From Hymenobacter sp. PAMC 26628 (GTDB taxonomy: Bacteria > Bacteroidota > Bacteroidia > Cytophagales > Hymenobacteraceae), in contig NZ_CP014304.1 in NCBI RefSeq assembly GCF_001562275.1, positions 3,968,001 to 4,032,000 of the forward strand: 64,000 nt of DNA, written 5' to 3'. The notes under the pieces are model-generated. The model saw nothing but the letters and a program-made list of their open reading frames with translations. It was not told where the DNA came from and did not search any database. Every line of letters begins with the position of its first letter. Position 1 is the first letter of the stretch. Below are positions 1 through 8,232 of the stretch, one piece after another. A program made the translations under genes and the position numbers.

Positions 1-117
1 CAGGATTTTGGCCTGGCCCGTGAAGTCGTCGAACGACAGCGGCCGCAGGGCCTTGTCGATGTCCTTGTCGGTGGCGTCGAACTGTTCGTTGTCGCCGGTG
101 AGATAGGCTTCGCGCAT
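1..117 (-). CDS. ruvB: RuvB Holliday junction helicase, N-terminal fragment
   Basis: The 39 codons visible begin MREAYLTGDNEQ and continue into ALRPLSFDDFTGQAKIL, the conserved N-terminus of RuvB, the hexameric AAA+ motor that drives Holliday junction branch migration with RuvA. The gene runs off the left edge, so the Walker motifs and winged-helix domain lie outside the window. The start is the ATG at 115-117. Confident by motif, although only about a tenth of the protein is present. Confidence 0.9.
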   Translation of the reverse strand, partial: MREAYLTGDNEQFDATDKDIDKALRPLSFDDFTGQAKIL

Positions 118-237
118 GGGGTAGGTATCAGTTGGTGGTGGTCAGTCGGCAGCCGTCGGGGCCCTGCTACTCAACCCCAACCGCCAAGAAAAAGCTCCCA
201 TTTTTTTAGCAAAATCGCGCGCAATCCGGGGCTCCTG

Positions 238-579
238 CTAACGGTTCATTAGTACTTCAATGTCGAGGTGCAGCCAGTCCGACTCCCAGGATTTGTGGTT
301 GAGGCGGGCCCCGATGTCGAAGCCAGCGTCGAGCATCCGCGCCACTGTTTCGTTGTGGCCCTCGGGCAAGTAGCCGAGCCACACGTTGGCCGGGTGGGTG
401 GTGGGATGGGTGTGCACCTGCACGGCCCAGTCGTCGTAGTGGCTATCGGGCTCGCGGGTGAGCAACAGGGCCTGGCCGATTTGCAGCGAAGGCTCTACTA
501 CATCGATTTCGGGGCGGCGGTGCGAGGTGCCCGCAACGAGGCACTCTAATAGCACAAGGGGTTCGGTAGCCTGCTTCAT
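238..579 (-). CDS. Stand-alone HIRAN-domain protein
   Basis: A 113-residue protein that is almost entirely one HIRAN domain. The signature elements are in order: VAGTSHR near the start, the IGQALLLTREPD segment, DDWAVQVHT, then WLGYLPEGHNETVARMLDAG. HIRAN domains bind DNA ends, notably 3'-OH single-stranded ends in HLTF/Rad5-type helicases, and small free-standing versions occur widely in bacteria with unknown roles. No helicase or nuclease partner is adjacent; the neighbour across the gap is ruvB on the same strand, 120 bp downstream. A role in DNA repair or replication stress is inference only. Confidence 0.75.
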   Translation of the reverse strand: MKQATEPLVLLECLVAGTSHRRPEIDVVEPSLQIGQALLLTREPDSHYDDWAVQVHTHPTTHPANVWLGYLPEGHNETVARMLDAGFDIGARLNHKSWESDWLHLDIEVLMNR

Positions 580-798
580 GGGGCCAAATTACGGGGCGGG
601 CGGCAAACCGACTGAATAACGCAATTATTGGGGAGCGGCAGTATGATAAGCGCTAGGGGCCCCAGCAACCGTAAGCTTCGGCTTTGTGCTCAAAATTTGC
701 CAGTCACTCCTCCGCAACGTCCTTCAGCAAGTATGCTATTTCACCTTTGCCAATTGAGGCTATTTCTACTTTACCATAAACGGAAGAGCAAAAACATT

Positions 799-1446
799 TT
801 AGTAATCAACCATATAGAGAGTTGCTTCCTTATGCCAAGCTGTTCCTGCCTTGGTATAGACGCAAGTTTCCCACCCATCACCCGTACCAACATTTACCAG
901 CGCCCGCTTATGGTTTTTCGAAAACAGAAAGCCCCAGATGGTAAAGGTTTTATCGCTGCCGTAGCGCTGGAACAACGAGTCGCGCGCCAAAAAACGCGCC
1001 CGCCATCCCAGTCTTTGATCTATAGCTGTTATGGTATCAAGTGGAATCACCGTAACCCAGGATTCGCGGATTTTAGCTTGTTCAAATTTGAACAGCTTGT
1101 CGGCCGGCAGCTGCGTGCACATGTAGGCCACATCAGCAGAAGAGAAATATTTTATTGCCTGGGCGTGCTCAGAGGTTCCCTCGCTGGCCAGCACAATTTG
1201 GTAATCAGCATCGGTCGAGGACGCATGGTCTAGTAACAGCAGCCGCACGACTGGAGTATCGGTTGCCATCGGGGGTTGTCGGTAATACCGACCGTCGGGA
1301 CTGCGCTTCGCATAGACAAAATTTGAAGAAAGCTCCTGTAAAATGGATTCAGCCAACTGATACTTCAGTTTTTCAGGTACCTGCTGGGCGTGGACTGCCA
1401 TTATTCCGGGCAAAAGCAACAACAGAAAACAGATAGACTTTTTCAT
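799..1446 (-). CDS. Secreted protein of unknown function
   Basis: 215 residues with a clean signal peptide: MKKS, a Leu-rich core, then AVHAQQ with predicted cleavage after HA. The mature part has no motif I recognise; it contains a WGFLFSKNHKRAL segment and ends in ATLYMVDY. It is probably periplasmic or surface exposed. GC content is visibly lower than in its neighbours, which may mean later acquisition. It lies downstream of the acyl-CoA dehydrogenase on the same strand but is separated from it by a strong terminator at 1462-1493, so it probably has its own promoter. Confidence 0.7.
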   Translation of the reverse strand: MKKSICFLLLLLPGIMAVHAQQVPEKLKYQLAESILQELSSNFVYAKRSPDGRYYRQPPMATDTPVVRLLLLDHASSTDADYQIVLASEGTSEHAQAIKYFSSADVAYMCTQLPADKLFKFEQAKIRESWVTVIPLDTITAIDQRLGWRARFLARDSLFQRYGSDKTFTIWGFLFSKNHKRALVNVGTGDGWETCVYTKAGTAWHKEATLYMVDY

Positions 1447-1461
1447 TGGAAGTGAGAACGC

Positions 1462-1493
1462 AAAAAGCCGTTCTATATATAGAACGGCTTTTT
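1462..1493 (-). terminator. Intrinsic terminator downstream of gcdH
   Basis: A perfect 32-nt palindrome: AAAAAGCCGTTCTATA and its complement, flanked by A5 and T5 runs. It lies 19 bp after the gcdH stop on the minus strand, so it should end that transcript; the symmetrical A/T runs would let it work in both directions. It also lies 16 bp upstream of the start of the secreted protein gene. Confidence 0.85.
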
Positions 1494-1512
1494 ACAAGAC
1501 TATAAAACGTCC

Positions 1513-2748
1513 CTACTTAAACGCCTGGATACCCGTAATATCCGCCCCGGTGATGAGCAGGTGGATGTCGTGCGTACCCTCATAAGTCACGACGGATTCG
1601 AGGTTCATCATGTGGCGCATGATGGGGTACTCGCCGGTGATGCCCATGCCACCGTGGATTTGGCGGGCCTCGCGGGCCACGTGCAGGGCCATGTCCACGG
1701 AGTTGCGCTTGGCCATGCTGATTTGGGCGCTGGTGGCCTTGCCTTCGTTTTTGAGCACGCCCAGGCGCCAGGCCAGGAGCTGGGCCTTGGTGATTTCGGT
1801 GATCATCTCGGCCAGTTTCTTTTGCTGGAGCTGGAAGCTAGCGATGGGCTTGCCGAACTGCTCGCGCTGGAGGCTGTACTTCAGGGCCGATTCGTAGCAG
1901 TCGATGGCCGCGCCGATGGCGCCCCAGGCGATGCCGAAGCGGGCCGAGTCGAGGCAGCTGAGGGGGCCCCGGAGGCCTTCGATGTTGGGCAGGATGTTCT
2001 CCTTGGGAATCTTCACGTTGTCGAACACCAGCTCGCCGGTGACGCTGGCGCGCAGGCTCCACTTGTTGTGGATTTCGGGGGTGGTGAAGCCTTCCATGCC
2101 GCGCTCGACGATGACGCCCTTGATGCGGCCCTGCTCGTTTTTGGCCCAGACTACGGCCACCTGGCACTCGGGCGAGTTGGAAATCCAGAGCTTGGCACCG
2201 TTCAGCACGTAGTGGTCGCCGGCGTCCTTGATGTTGGTGGTCATGCCGCCGGGGTTCGAGCCGTGGTCGGGCTCCGTCAGGCCGAAGCAGCCCAGCCACT
2301 CGCCGCTGGCCAGCTTGGGCAGGAACTTGCGCCGCTGCGCCTCCGAGCCGTACTGGTAGATGGGGAACATCACCAGCGAGCCCTGCACCGAGGCCGTGGA
2401 GCGCATGCCGGAGTCGCCGCGCTCGATTTCTTGCATGATCAGGCCGTAGCTGATGTAGTCCATGCCGCCGCCGCCGTACTCGGTAGGGATGGTGGGCCCA
2501 AAGGCCCCCACGTCGCCAAACTTGCGCACGATTTCGGAGGGGAAATGCGCCTGCTGGGCCCACTTCTCGATGCTGGGCGAAATCTCCTTTTTCACGAAGT
2601 CGCGGATGCTCTGGCGCACAAGGATGTGCTCCTCGGTGAGCAGGCCGTCGAGGTCGAAGTAATCGGTGAAGCCGTTGGCGTTGGTGCTGCCACCCTGGGC
2701 GGTGTGGGCTTTGGCTTCGGGGGCAAGGACGTCGGCGATGGAGGACAT
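1513..2748 (-). CDS. gcdH: Glutaryl-CoA dehydrogenase (acyl-CoA dehydrogenase family)
   Basis: 411 residues, full length for the family. Glutaryl-CoA dehydrogenase is an FAD enzyme that oxidatively decarboxylates glutaryl-CoA to crotonyl-CoA in lysine and tryptophan breakdown. Assignment to this branch rests on GMRSTASVQ (Arg116 matches the arginine that holds the substrate carboxylate in characterised GCDHs), GCFGLTEPDHGSNP, ISNSPECQVAVVWAK, KWSLRASVTGE, and the C-terminal MMNLESVVTYEGTHD with catalytic base Glu390, ending ITGIQAF. The first 25 residues are a variable extension. Monocistronic judging by the terminator that follows. A short-chain acyl-CoA dehydrogenase is the alternative but fits the motifs less well. 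Confidence 0.88.
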   Translation of the reverse strand: MSSIADVLAPEAKAHTAQGGSTNANGFTDYFDLDGLLTEEHILVRQSIRDFVKKEISPSIEKWAQQAHFPSEIVRKFGDVGAFGPTIPTEYGGGGMDYISYGLIMQEIERGDSGMRSTASVQGSLVMFPIYQYGSEAQRRKFLPKLASGEWLGCFGLTEPDHGSNPGGMTTNIKDAGDHYVLNGAKLWISNSPECQVAVVWAKNEQGRIKGVIVERGMEGFTTPEIHNKWSLRASVTGELVFDNVKIPKENILPNIEGLRGPLSCLDSARFGIAWGAIGAAIDCYESALKYSLQREQFGKPIASFQLQQKKLAEMITEITKAQLLAWRLGVLKNEGKATSAQISMAKRNSVDMALHVAREARQIHGGMGITGEYPIMRHMMNLESVVTYEGTHDIHLLITGADITGIQAFK

Positions 2749-2824
2749 GGCGAAGAAAGGATGGGAGGAGTAAAGGTAACAAGCCAGGCCGCCGGACGTT
2801 CACCCGCAGGCCTGGGCGGGGGCC

Positions 2825-3649
2825 CTATTCTACGCTCACCGTCAGCGCCAACTCGTCGCCGGGGGCGTAGGTGCGGCCGGGGGGCGCGGGCACGTCCACG
2901 AGGGTGGGGCCCCCGGCCAGCTGCACGCGCAGGCGGCCGCCGGGCAGCACCGCCACCACCCGGCCCGCCACGGGGCCCGGGGGCTCCAGCAGCGGGGGCC
3001 CCACGCGGCGCACCTGGCCCAGGTCCAGCTCAACCACGCGGTGGGCGAGGCGGACAATTTCGGCCGGGTCGTGGCTGATGAGCAGCGTGGTGAGGCCGAA
3101 CCGCTGGTGCGCGTCGGCCAGCACCTGCTGGAGGCGCAGGCGGGTGGGCAGGTCGAGGGCGGCCAGGGGCTCGTCGAGCAGCAGCAGGCGCGGGCGGCGG
3201 GCCAGGGCCCGGGCCAGCGCCACGCGTTGCTGCTGGCCCCCCGACAGGGCCCCCGGGTGGCGCGAGGCCAGCGCGGTTAGCTCCAGCAGGTCCAGCAGCT
3301 CGGCCACCAGGGGCCCCGCACCGGGCTGGCCAGCGGCAGCAAAGGCCAGGTTTTCGCGCACCGTCATGTTCGGAAACAGGGCGTAGTCCTGAAACACGAA
3401 GCCCAGCGGGCGCCGCTGGGGCGGCAGCCACTGGCGCGTGTCGTGGTCGTACCAGACCTGGTTTTCGGTCCGCACGAAGCCGCTGTCGGGCCGGTCGAGG
3501 CCGGCGAGCAGGCGCAGCAGGGTGGTTTTGCCGGCGCCCGAGGGGCCGCTCAGGGCCACCAGTTCGCCGGGGGCCAGGGACAGGCGCACGTCGAGGGTGC
3601 GGGGACCGGCGGTGGTGTGCAGGGCTTTGAGGAGGTGGAAATCAATCAC
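2825..3649 (-). CDS. modC: Molybdate ABC transporter ATP-binding protein ModC
   Basis: 274 residues. Walker A GPSGAGKTT, signature LSGGQQQRVALARAL and Walker B LLLLDEP are all present, with the switch histidine in LLISHDP. The C-terminal part (from about residue 215) resembles the TOBE/MOP-like regulatory domain of ModC, shorter than the E. coli one. It energises molybdate import with ModB and ModA. It is the last gene of modABC: the modB stop lies 9 bp upstream, so the genes are certainly co-transcribed. Tungstate cannot be excluded as substrate. Confidence 0.9.
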   Translation of the reverse strand: MIDFHLLKALHTTAGPRTLDVRLSLAPGELVALSGPSGAGKTTLLRLLAGLDRPDSGFVRTENQVWYDHDTRQWLPPQRRPLGFVFQDYALFPNMTVRENLAFAAAGQPGAGPLVAELLDLLELTALASRHPGALSGGQQQRVALARALARRPRLLLLDEPLAALDLPTRLRLQQVLADAHQRFGLTTLLISHDPAEIVRLAHRVVELDLGQVRRVGPPLLEPPGPVAGRVVAVLPGGRLRVQLAGGPTLVDVPAPPGRTYAPGDELALTVSVE

Positions 3650-3658
3650 GGGGCAAGC

Positions 3659-4339
3659 TCAAAGCAGGCGGCGGGTGGCGTCCCGCTTGGTCAGGTAAAA
3701 CAGGCCCACCAAAATGCCAAACGCCAGCGCCAGCAGCGTGAGAGCGTAGGCATTGGCTTGGGCGTAGTGCAGGCTCTGCTGCTCGTCGTAGATGGCGATG
3801 GAGGCCACGCGGGTCCGGCCCGGCAGGTTGCCGCCAATCATCAGCACCACCCCAAACTCGCCCAGCGTGTGGGCAAAAGTGAGCACGGCGCCGCTGAGCA
3901 AAGCAGGCTTCATGTTGGGCAGCAGCACCCGCCCCAGCGTGGTGAGGCGCGACTTGCCCAGCGTGTAGGCCGCCTCGCGGAGCGAGCGGGGAACCTGCTG
4001 AAAACCGGCCTGGAGCGGCTGCATCATGAACGGCAGATTGTACACCATCGACCCCACCAAAATGCCGGCAAACGTAAAGTTGAGGCTCAGCCCCAGCGTA
4101 TTAATAAGGAAGCGCCCCAGCGCCGTACCGTCGCTGAACGCCAGCAGCAGGTAAAACCCAATCACGGTGGGCGGCAGCACCAGCGGCAGGCTCACCACGG
4201 CCTCCACCAGCGGCTTGCCGCGGAAGCGCGCGTGCGTCAGCCAGTAGGCCAGCGGCACGCCCAGCACCAGCAGCAGCGCCGTGGTGCTGGCCGCTAGCAC
4301 CAGCGTTAGTTGTAGGGTTTGCCAGTAGTCGGGGGGCAT
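3659..4339 (-). CDS. modB: Molybdate ABC transporter permease ModB
   Basis: 226 residues with five or six hydrophobic segments, the usual size for ModB. The cytoplasmic EAA loop that docks on ModC is seen as REAAYTLGKSRLTTLGRVLLP-type sequence around residue 140. VVSLPLVLPPTVIGFYLL is characteristic of ModB/CysT permeases. The start lies only 3 bp after the modA stop, so translation is probably coupled. It forms the inner-membrane channel for oxyanion import. Confidence 0.92.
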   Translation of the reverse strand: MPPDYWQTLQLTLVLAASTTALLLVLGVPLAYWLTHARFRGKPLVEAVVSLPLVLPPTVIGFYLLLAFSDGTALGRFLINTLGLSLNFTFAGILVGSMVYNLPFMMQPLQAGFQQVPRSLREAAYTLGKSRLTTLGRVLLPNMKPALLSGAVLTFAHTLGEFGVVLMIGGNLPGRTRVASIAIYDEQQSLHYAQANAYALTLLALAFGILVGLFYLTKRDATRRLL

Positions 4340-4342
4340 GGA

Positions 4343-5104
4343 CTAAAGGCTGAAGCCATACTTTTTCATCGCCTGGCGGGCCACCGGGCTGGCCACGAAG
4401 GCCGCAAACGCGGCGGCCGTGGCGTTGCCCTGGGCCTGCTTCAGCAGCACGTAGCGCTGCTGCAAGGGCTGGTGGGCGGCGGCGGGGATGAGGTAGAAGC
4501 GGCCGGCGCGGCGCAGCTCCGGGCTGAGGGCCAGCGAGTAGGCCAGCAGGCCCACATCGGCGGCCCCGGTGGCGGCGTACTGGGCGGCTTGGCCAATGTT
4601 CTCGCCCAGCACCAGCTTGGGCTTCACCCGGTCGTAGAGCTGGTAGTGGCGCAGCACCTCCTCGGCTCGGCGGCCGTAGGGGGCGTGGGCGGGGTTGGCC
4701 AGGGCAATGCGCTGCACCCGCGGGTCGAGCAGCGTGTTCAGGCCCTTCGCGTTGGGGTCCAGCTTTTTGCTCCACAGCACCAGGCGGCCCAGGGCGTAGG
4801 GCTGCGGGGCCCCGGCCGTGAGCCCGGCCCGCTGCAAGCGCAGGGGGTAGTCGCCGTCGGCCGAAAAGAAAATATCGAACGGGGCCCCGTGGCTGATTTG
4901 CTCATAAAATCGGCCCGACGAGCCGTACACCACGCTGACCTTAGCGGCGGGGTGCTGGCGGTTGAAAATTGTCAGCAGCGAATCGAGCACGTACTTCAAA
5001 TCGGCCGCCGCCGCAATGGTGAGCGGCGCGGGGCCCGGGGCCGGCGCGGCCACGGCTGGGGCCCCAGTAGCCAGCAGCAGGAAGAAAGCGAAAAGACGAA
5101 GCAT
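4343..5104 (-). CDS. modA: Molybdate-binding periplasmic protein ModA
   Basis: 253 residues. The signal peptide (MLRLFAFFLLLATGAPAVAA) is followed by the ModA opening LTIAAAADLKYVLDSLL, then YGSSGRFYEQISHGAPFDIFFSAD, in which backbone and Ser contacts hold the oxyanion in family structures. It captures molybdate or tungstate for ModBC. It is first in modABC, and its leader contains a 12-bp perfect hairpin at 5116-5147, only 11 bp before the ATG. A thiamine-binding role (ThiB) was considered because of the upstream TPP riboswitch and rejected on these motifs. Confidence 0.92.
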   Translation of the reverse strand: MLRLFAFFLLLATGAPAVAAPAPGPAPLTIAAAADLKYVLDSLLTIFNRQHPAAKVSVVYGSSGRFYEQISHGAPFDIFFSADGDYPLRLQRAGLTAGAPQPYALGRLVLWSKKLDPNAKGLNTLLDPRVQRIALANPAHAPYGRRAEEVLRHYQLYDRVKPKLVLGENIGQAAQYAATGAADVGLLAYSLALSPELRRAGRFYLIPAAAHQPLQQRYVLLKQAQGNATAAAFAAFVASPVARQAMKKYGFSL

Positions 5105-5115
5105 GGGACTACGCG

Positions 5116-5147
5116 TAGGGCCACCCGATAACTACCGGGTGGCCCTA
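5116..5147 (-). promoter_or_regulatory. Perfect hairpin in the modA leader
   Basis: TAGGGCCACCCG and its exact complement flank an 8-nt loop. It ends 11 bp before the modA ATG and starts 70 bp after the TonB receptor stop. No U-tract follows on the minus strand, so it is not a standard terminator. It could attenuate read-through from the receptor gene, act as an operator, or mask the modA initiation region; these are inferences. Confidence 0.6.
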
Positions 5148-5217
5148 TGGTTATATTCGCAAAGATACCACGCCGGTATCGGAGCCCCTGGGGCCCCAGT
5201 GCCGCGCTTGGCACCGG

Positions 5218-7701
5218 CTACCAGCGCAGGTTCACCGAGGCCAGGAAGTTGGTGAAGGCCTGCGGGTAGTAGTAGCTGTAATACTGGGTTTGGCCGCCGC
5301 TGATGTAGCCGTAGGTGTAGCCGTTGTTCACGTACCGGGCCCCGAACACGTTGTTGAGCAGGCCGGCCAACTCAATCTCGCGGAAGCCCAGCTTCTCGGG
5401 GTGCCAGAGGTAGCGCACGCGCACATCTTGCACGTAGTAGGGCGCGATGCTGCGGCTCTCGGTGCTGGTATTGTCGAGGTACTGGCGGCCGGCGTAGCGG
5501 GCCAGCGTGGCCAGGCGCAGGCCGGGCAGCGGCTCGTACTCCAGGGTGTAGGCGAAGGTGACGCTGGGCGAGAACGAAATGTTGGTTTGCTGGAAGGCCG
5601 TGCCCCGCTCGCCGCCGTTGTCGTAGTCGGCCAGGTAGTCGGTGTAGTTGTTGATTTTGTTGCGGCTGAACGTGGCCGTGGGGCTGAAGGTGAGGCCCCG
5701 GGCCAGCACCGCGGCGGCTTGCAGCTCCAGGCCGGTGCGGTAGGAGTCGCGCACGTTGGCGTGGATGGGGTTGCCCACGTCGTCGAGGTGGCCGCTGAGC
5801 ACCAGCTGGTTGCGGTACAGCATCAGGTAGTAGTTGGCCGACCACTGGATGGGGCCCGTGGTGCGGCGGAGGCCCAGCTCGAAGTTGTTGAGCGTTTCGG
5901 AGGTGGGGCGGCGGTCGGCGGGCGTGTCGGTGTAGTCGGTGCGGGTGGGCTCGCGCTGGGCCAGGGCGTAGGAGGCGTAGGCCGCCAGCCCGTCCTTCAC
6001 CTGGTAGGTGAGGCCGGCCTTGGGGTTCAGGAAATTGAACTTGATGGTTTGCTGGCTCTTGCCGCCGTTGGGGCTGCCGTCGGGCGCAAACAGCTCGTAG
6101 TTCACATACCGAAATTGCAAGTCGCCGAAGGCTGACAGCCGCTCACCCAGCGCCACCGTGGCGCGGGCGTAGCTGTTCACGTCGAGCTTGTGGGCGTTGG
6201 GCTCTTGGTAGTAGGGCGTGCCGGTTTCGGGAATGTTATTGCCGCGCTGAGCCCAGGTCAGCTCGTCGAAGTGCTGGCCGCGGTAGTTCACCAGGGCCCC
6301 GCCCAGGGTGAAGGATTGCAGGCGCGACTCGGTGCCTTGGGACTGCAATTGCAGGGCGTAAGTGGCGCCGTAGAGGTCGGTTTTCAGCCAGCGCCGGCGA
6401 ATCACGTCGGTGGTTGTCAGGGTGTCGAATCCGCCGCCGTTGCGCGGCTGGTACACGGGGCCCCCGATGCCGTACTTGGCGAATTCCTGGTTGGCTTTGT
6501 ACTCCTCATAGTAGCCGCCGCCGCGCGTCCAGAAGGGCGTCACGCTCAGGTTGAGGTTGGGCGTTAATTGCCGCGAAATCAGAAACTGGTAGTAGTCCTG
6601 CTGGTAGTTGTCGGTCTGGTTCTTATAGGCCGGCAGGTGCTGGCCGGCGTCGGTGCCAGCCTCGTTGTAGCGGCGGTTTTTGGTGAGCAGTGAGTCGGCC
6701 AGGCCATACCAACTTTGGTAGGTGGTTTCGTAGCCAGTGATGATGAGGGCCCGAAGTAGAGTTTTTTCGTCGGAGTACGTGCCGGCCAGGTACAGCGACT
6801 TCAGCCGCGACGAACCGCGGTCGATGTAGCCGTCGCTCTGCACCCGCGAGGCGCGGGCGTCCACCGTGAAGTGGTTGTTGATGAGGCCCGTGCCAGCGGC
6901 CACCGTGCTTTTCCAGGTGCCAAACGAGCCGGCCGAGTTATTAATCTCGGCGTAGGCCTTGGAGCGCAGGCCCAGGGTTTCCACGTTCAAGCTGGCCCCG
7001 AAGGCCCCCGCACCATTGGTGCTGGGTCCCGCCCCGCGCTGCACCTGGATGCTCTGCACGGACGACGCCAAATCGGGCAAATCGACGAAGAACACGCCGT
7101 GGCTTTCGGCCTCGTTTACCGGCACCCCGTTGAGGGTCACGTTGATGCGCGTGCCATCCGTGCCGCGGATGCGGATGCCGGTATAGCCCACGCCGGTGCC
7201 CGCGTCGGAGGTCGTGACGACGCTCGGCGTTTGGTCGAGCAGGTAGGGAATGTCCTGGCCGAAGTTGCGGGCCTGGAGCTGCTCGCGGCTCACGTTTTGG
7301 TAGGCGGTGCCGGTACGCTCGTTGGCGCGGGTGGCCGTGACGACGGCCTCGGGCGTGAGGTTGCGGGCCGTGGCCAGGGCCAGCGCGGGCAGCTGCTGGG
7401 GCCCCGGCTGGCCCTGCAGCGGCAGGGCCAGCGCCGCAAAGCCCACGTAGCTGGCCCGCAGCGTGTGGGGCCCCGCAGGCACGGCCGGCAGCACGAAGCG
7501 GCCGGCGGCGTCGGTGGTGGCGCCCAGGCCGGGCACATCGGGGAGGGTGACGGTGGCGCCGGGCAGGGCCGCGCCCCGGCCATCGGTAAGGGTGCCGGAC
7601 ACGGGGCCTTGCGCCCACGCCGGCGCGGCGGCCAGCGCCAGCAGCGCGGCCCCCGCAAAGGGTAGAGTTTTCAAAAAACGGTGGAAAAAGGTAGAACGCA
7701 C
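5218..7701 (-). CDS. TPP-riboswitch-controlled TonB-dependent receptor, probable thiamine uptake
   Basis: About 827 residues from the GTG at 7699-7701. Order: signal peptide (…AGAALLALAAAPAWAQ), CarboxypepD_reg-like domain (GTLTDGRGAALPGATVTLPD), plug (LLDQTPSVVTTSDAG, GIRIRGTDGTRINVTLNGVP) and a 22-strand type barrel ending SVNLRW. It would import a substrate through the outer membrane using TonB energy. The frame is open back to an ATG at 7767, but that ATG is the conserved AATGCC of the riboswitch aptamer and is not a credible start; TTG at 7672-7674 (giving MKTLPFAG…) is an alternative to the GTG. THI-element-regulated receptors of this kind (Omr1) are known in Bacteroidota, so thiamine or a precursor is the likely ligand. 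modABC follows 113 bp downstream on the same strand. Confidence 0.92.
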   Translation of the reverse strand: MRSTFFHRFLKTLPFAGAALLALAAAPAWAQGPVSGTLTDGRGAALPGATVTLPDVPGLGATTDAAGRFVLPAVPAGPHTLRASYVGFAALALPLQGQPGPQQLPALALATARNLTPEAVVTATRANERTGTAYQNVSREQLQARNFGQDIPYLLDQTPSVVTTSDAGTGVGYTGIRIRGTDGTRINVTLNGVPVNEAESHGVFFVDLPDLASSVQSIQVQRGAGPSTNGAGAFGASLNVETLGLRSKAYAEINNSAGSFGTWKSTVAAGTGLINNHFTVDARASRVQSDGYIDRGSSRLKSLYLAGTYSDEKTLLRALIITGYETTYQSWYGLADSLLTKNRRYNEAGTDAGQHLPAYKNQTDNYQQDYYQFLISRQLTPNLNLSVTPFWTRGGGYYEEYKANQEFAKYGIGGPVYQPRNGGGFDTLTTTDVIRRRWLKTDLYGATYALQLQSQGTESRLQSFTLGGALVNYRGQHFDELTWAQRGNNIPETGTPYYQEPNAHKLDVNSYARATVALGERLSAFGDLQFRYVNYELFAPDGSPNGGKSQQTIKFNFLNPKAGLTYQVKDGLAAYASYALAQREPTRTDYTDTPADRRPTSETLNNFELGLRRTTGPIQWSANYYLMLYRNQLVLSGHLDDVGNPIHANVRDSYRTGLELQAAAVLARGLTFSPTATFSRNKINNYTDYLADYDNGGERGTAFQQTNISFSPSVTFAYTLEYEPLPGLRLATLARYAGRQYLDNTSTESRSIAPYYVQDVRVRYLWHPEKLGFREIELAGLLNNVFGARYVNNGYTYGYISGGQTQYYSYYYPQAFTNFLASVNLRW

Positions 7702-7749
7702 CCGGGCCCCAGGGGTCGGAGCCAGGGCGGAAACGTCCGCGGATTGTTT

Positions 7750-7830
7750 ATTTCCCTTCGCCGGCATTACCCGGTTCAGGTTCGATGGGTATCATCTCAG
7801 CCGGCGTCGTGCACAACGCCAGCACCCCTA
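7750..7830 (-). promoter_or_regulatory. TPP (THI-element) riboswitch
   Basis: Read on the minus strand, the conserved blocks appear in order: GGGGTGCT, a variable P3 stem (GGCGT/ACGCC), GGCTGAGATGATACCC, GAACCTGAACCGGGTAATGCC, then GGCGAAGGGAA. These match the pyrimidine-sensing (CTGAGA) and pyrophosphate-sensing halves of the TPP aptamer. It sits directly in front of the TonB receptor. The gap to the proposed GTG start is about 50 nt, enough for a terminator or start-masking platform, but no obvious U-tract hairpin is seen, so translational control is more likely. Confidence 0.95.
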
Positions 7831-8004
7831 AACAGGCCGCAAAGGTAAGGCGGGCGGGAACCATTCGGGGGCCCCACAACTTTTTTTATGCCAGGGCGGC
7901 TAGCTTATTGGTGGAAATCAATTAATTTAGAGTATCGGGCCGCCGAAACACAGCGGCGGTTTTAGCCGTTGTTAGTCCGGCCGTTTTTTCTCTGCTCGCC
8001 TGCT

Positions 8005-8226
8005 ATGTACCAGCTTCTCTACGCCGTTGTGCTTTGTGCCGTGCTGCTGTTCGTGCTCGTGGTGCCGCGCCGCCGCGTGGGGCCCCCACCGCCGCCGCCC
8101 GATGGCGACGACGACGGCGGCGAACCCCACGACCCCGGCCTGCCCGACCTTGACCTGCCCCCCGGCATTTCGCGCCCCATCAACGATTGGGAGCCCGACT
8201 ACAACCGCCCGCGCGTAGGCGCCTGA
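8005..8226 (+). CDS. Small single-pass membrane protein, unknown
   Basis: 73 residues from the ATG at 8005 (an upstream TTG at 7969 in frame is less likely). One N-terminal hydrophobic helix (LLYAVVLCAVLLFVLVVP) is followed by RRR, a polyproline/acidic linker (GPPPPPPDGDDDGG) and a Pro/Asp-rich tail. The charge pattern predicts the N-terminus outside or a short anchor with the tail in the cytoplasm. No known domain. Coding is supported by composition and the membrane segment only. Confidence 0.55.
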   Translation: MYQLLYAVVLCAVLLFVLVVPRRRVGPPPPPPDGDDDGGEPHDPGLPDLDLPPGISRPINDWEPDYNRPRVGA

Positions 8227-8232
8227 TTTTTT

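Noticed and set aside
1561..3078. 505-codon plus-strand open frame opposite gcdH and modC
   Set aside because: It is antisense to two well-supported genes, made of His/Gly/Ala-rich low-complexity sequence without motifs; a by-product of high GC.
2825..5104. Thiamine ABC transporter (ThiBPQ) because of the nearby TPP riboswitch
   Set aside because: The binding protein has ModA motifs (AAAADLKYVL, YGSSGRFYEQI, APFDIFFSAD), and the permease is a single ModB-size protein, not the double-length ThiP.
7702..7767. ATG at 7767 as start of the TonB receptor
   Set aside because: It is the AATGCC of the TPP aptamer, and it would place 22 unrelated residues before the signal peptide.
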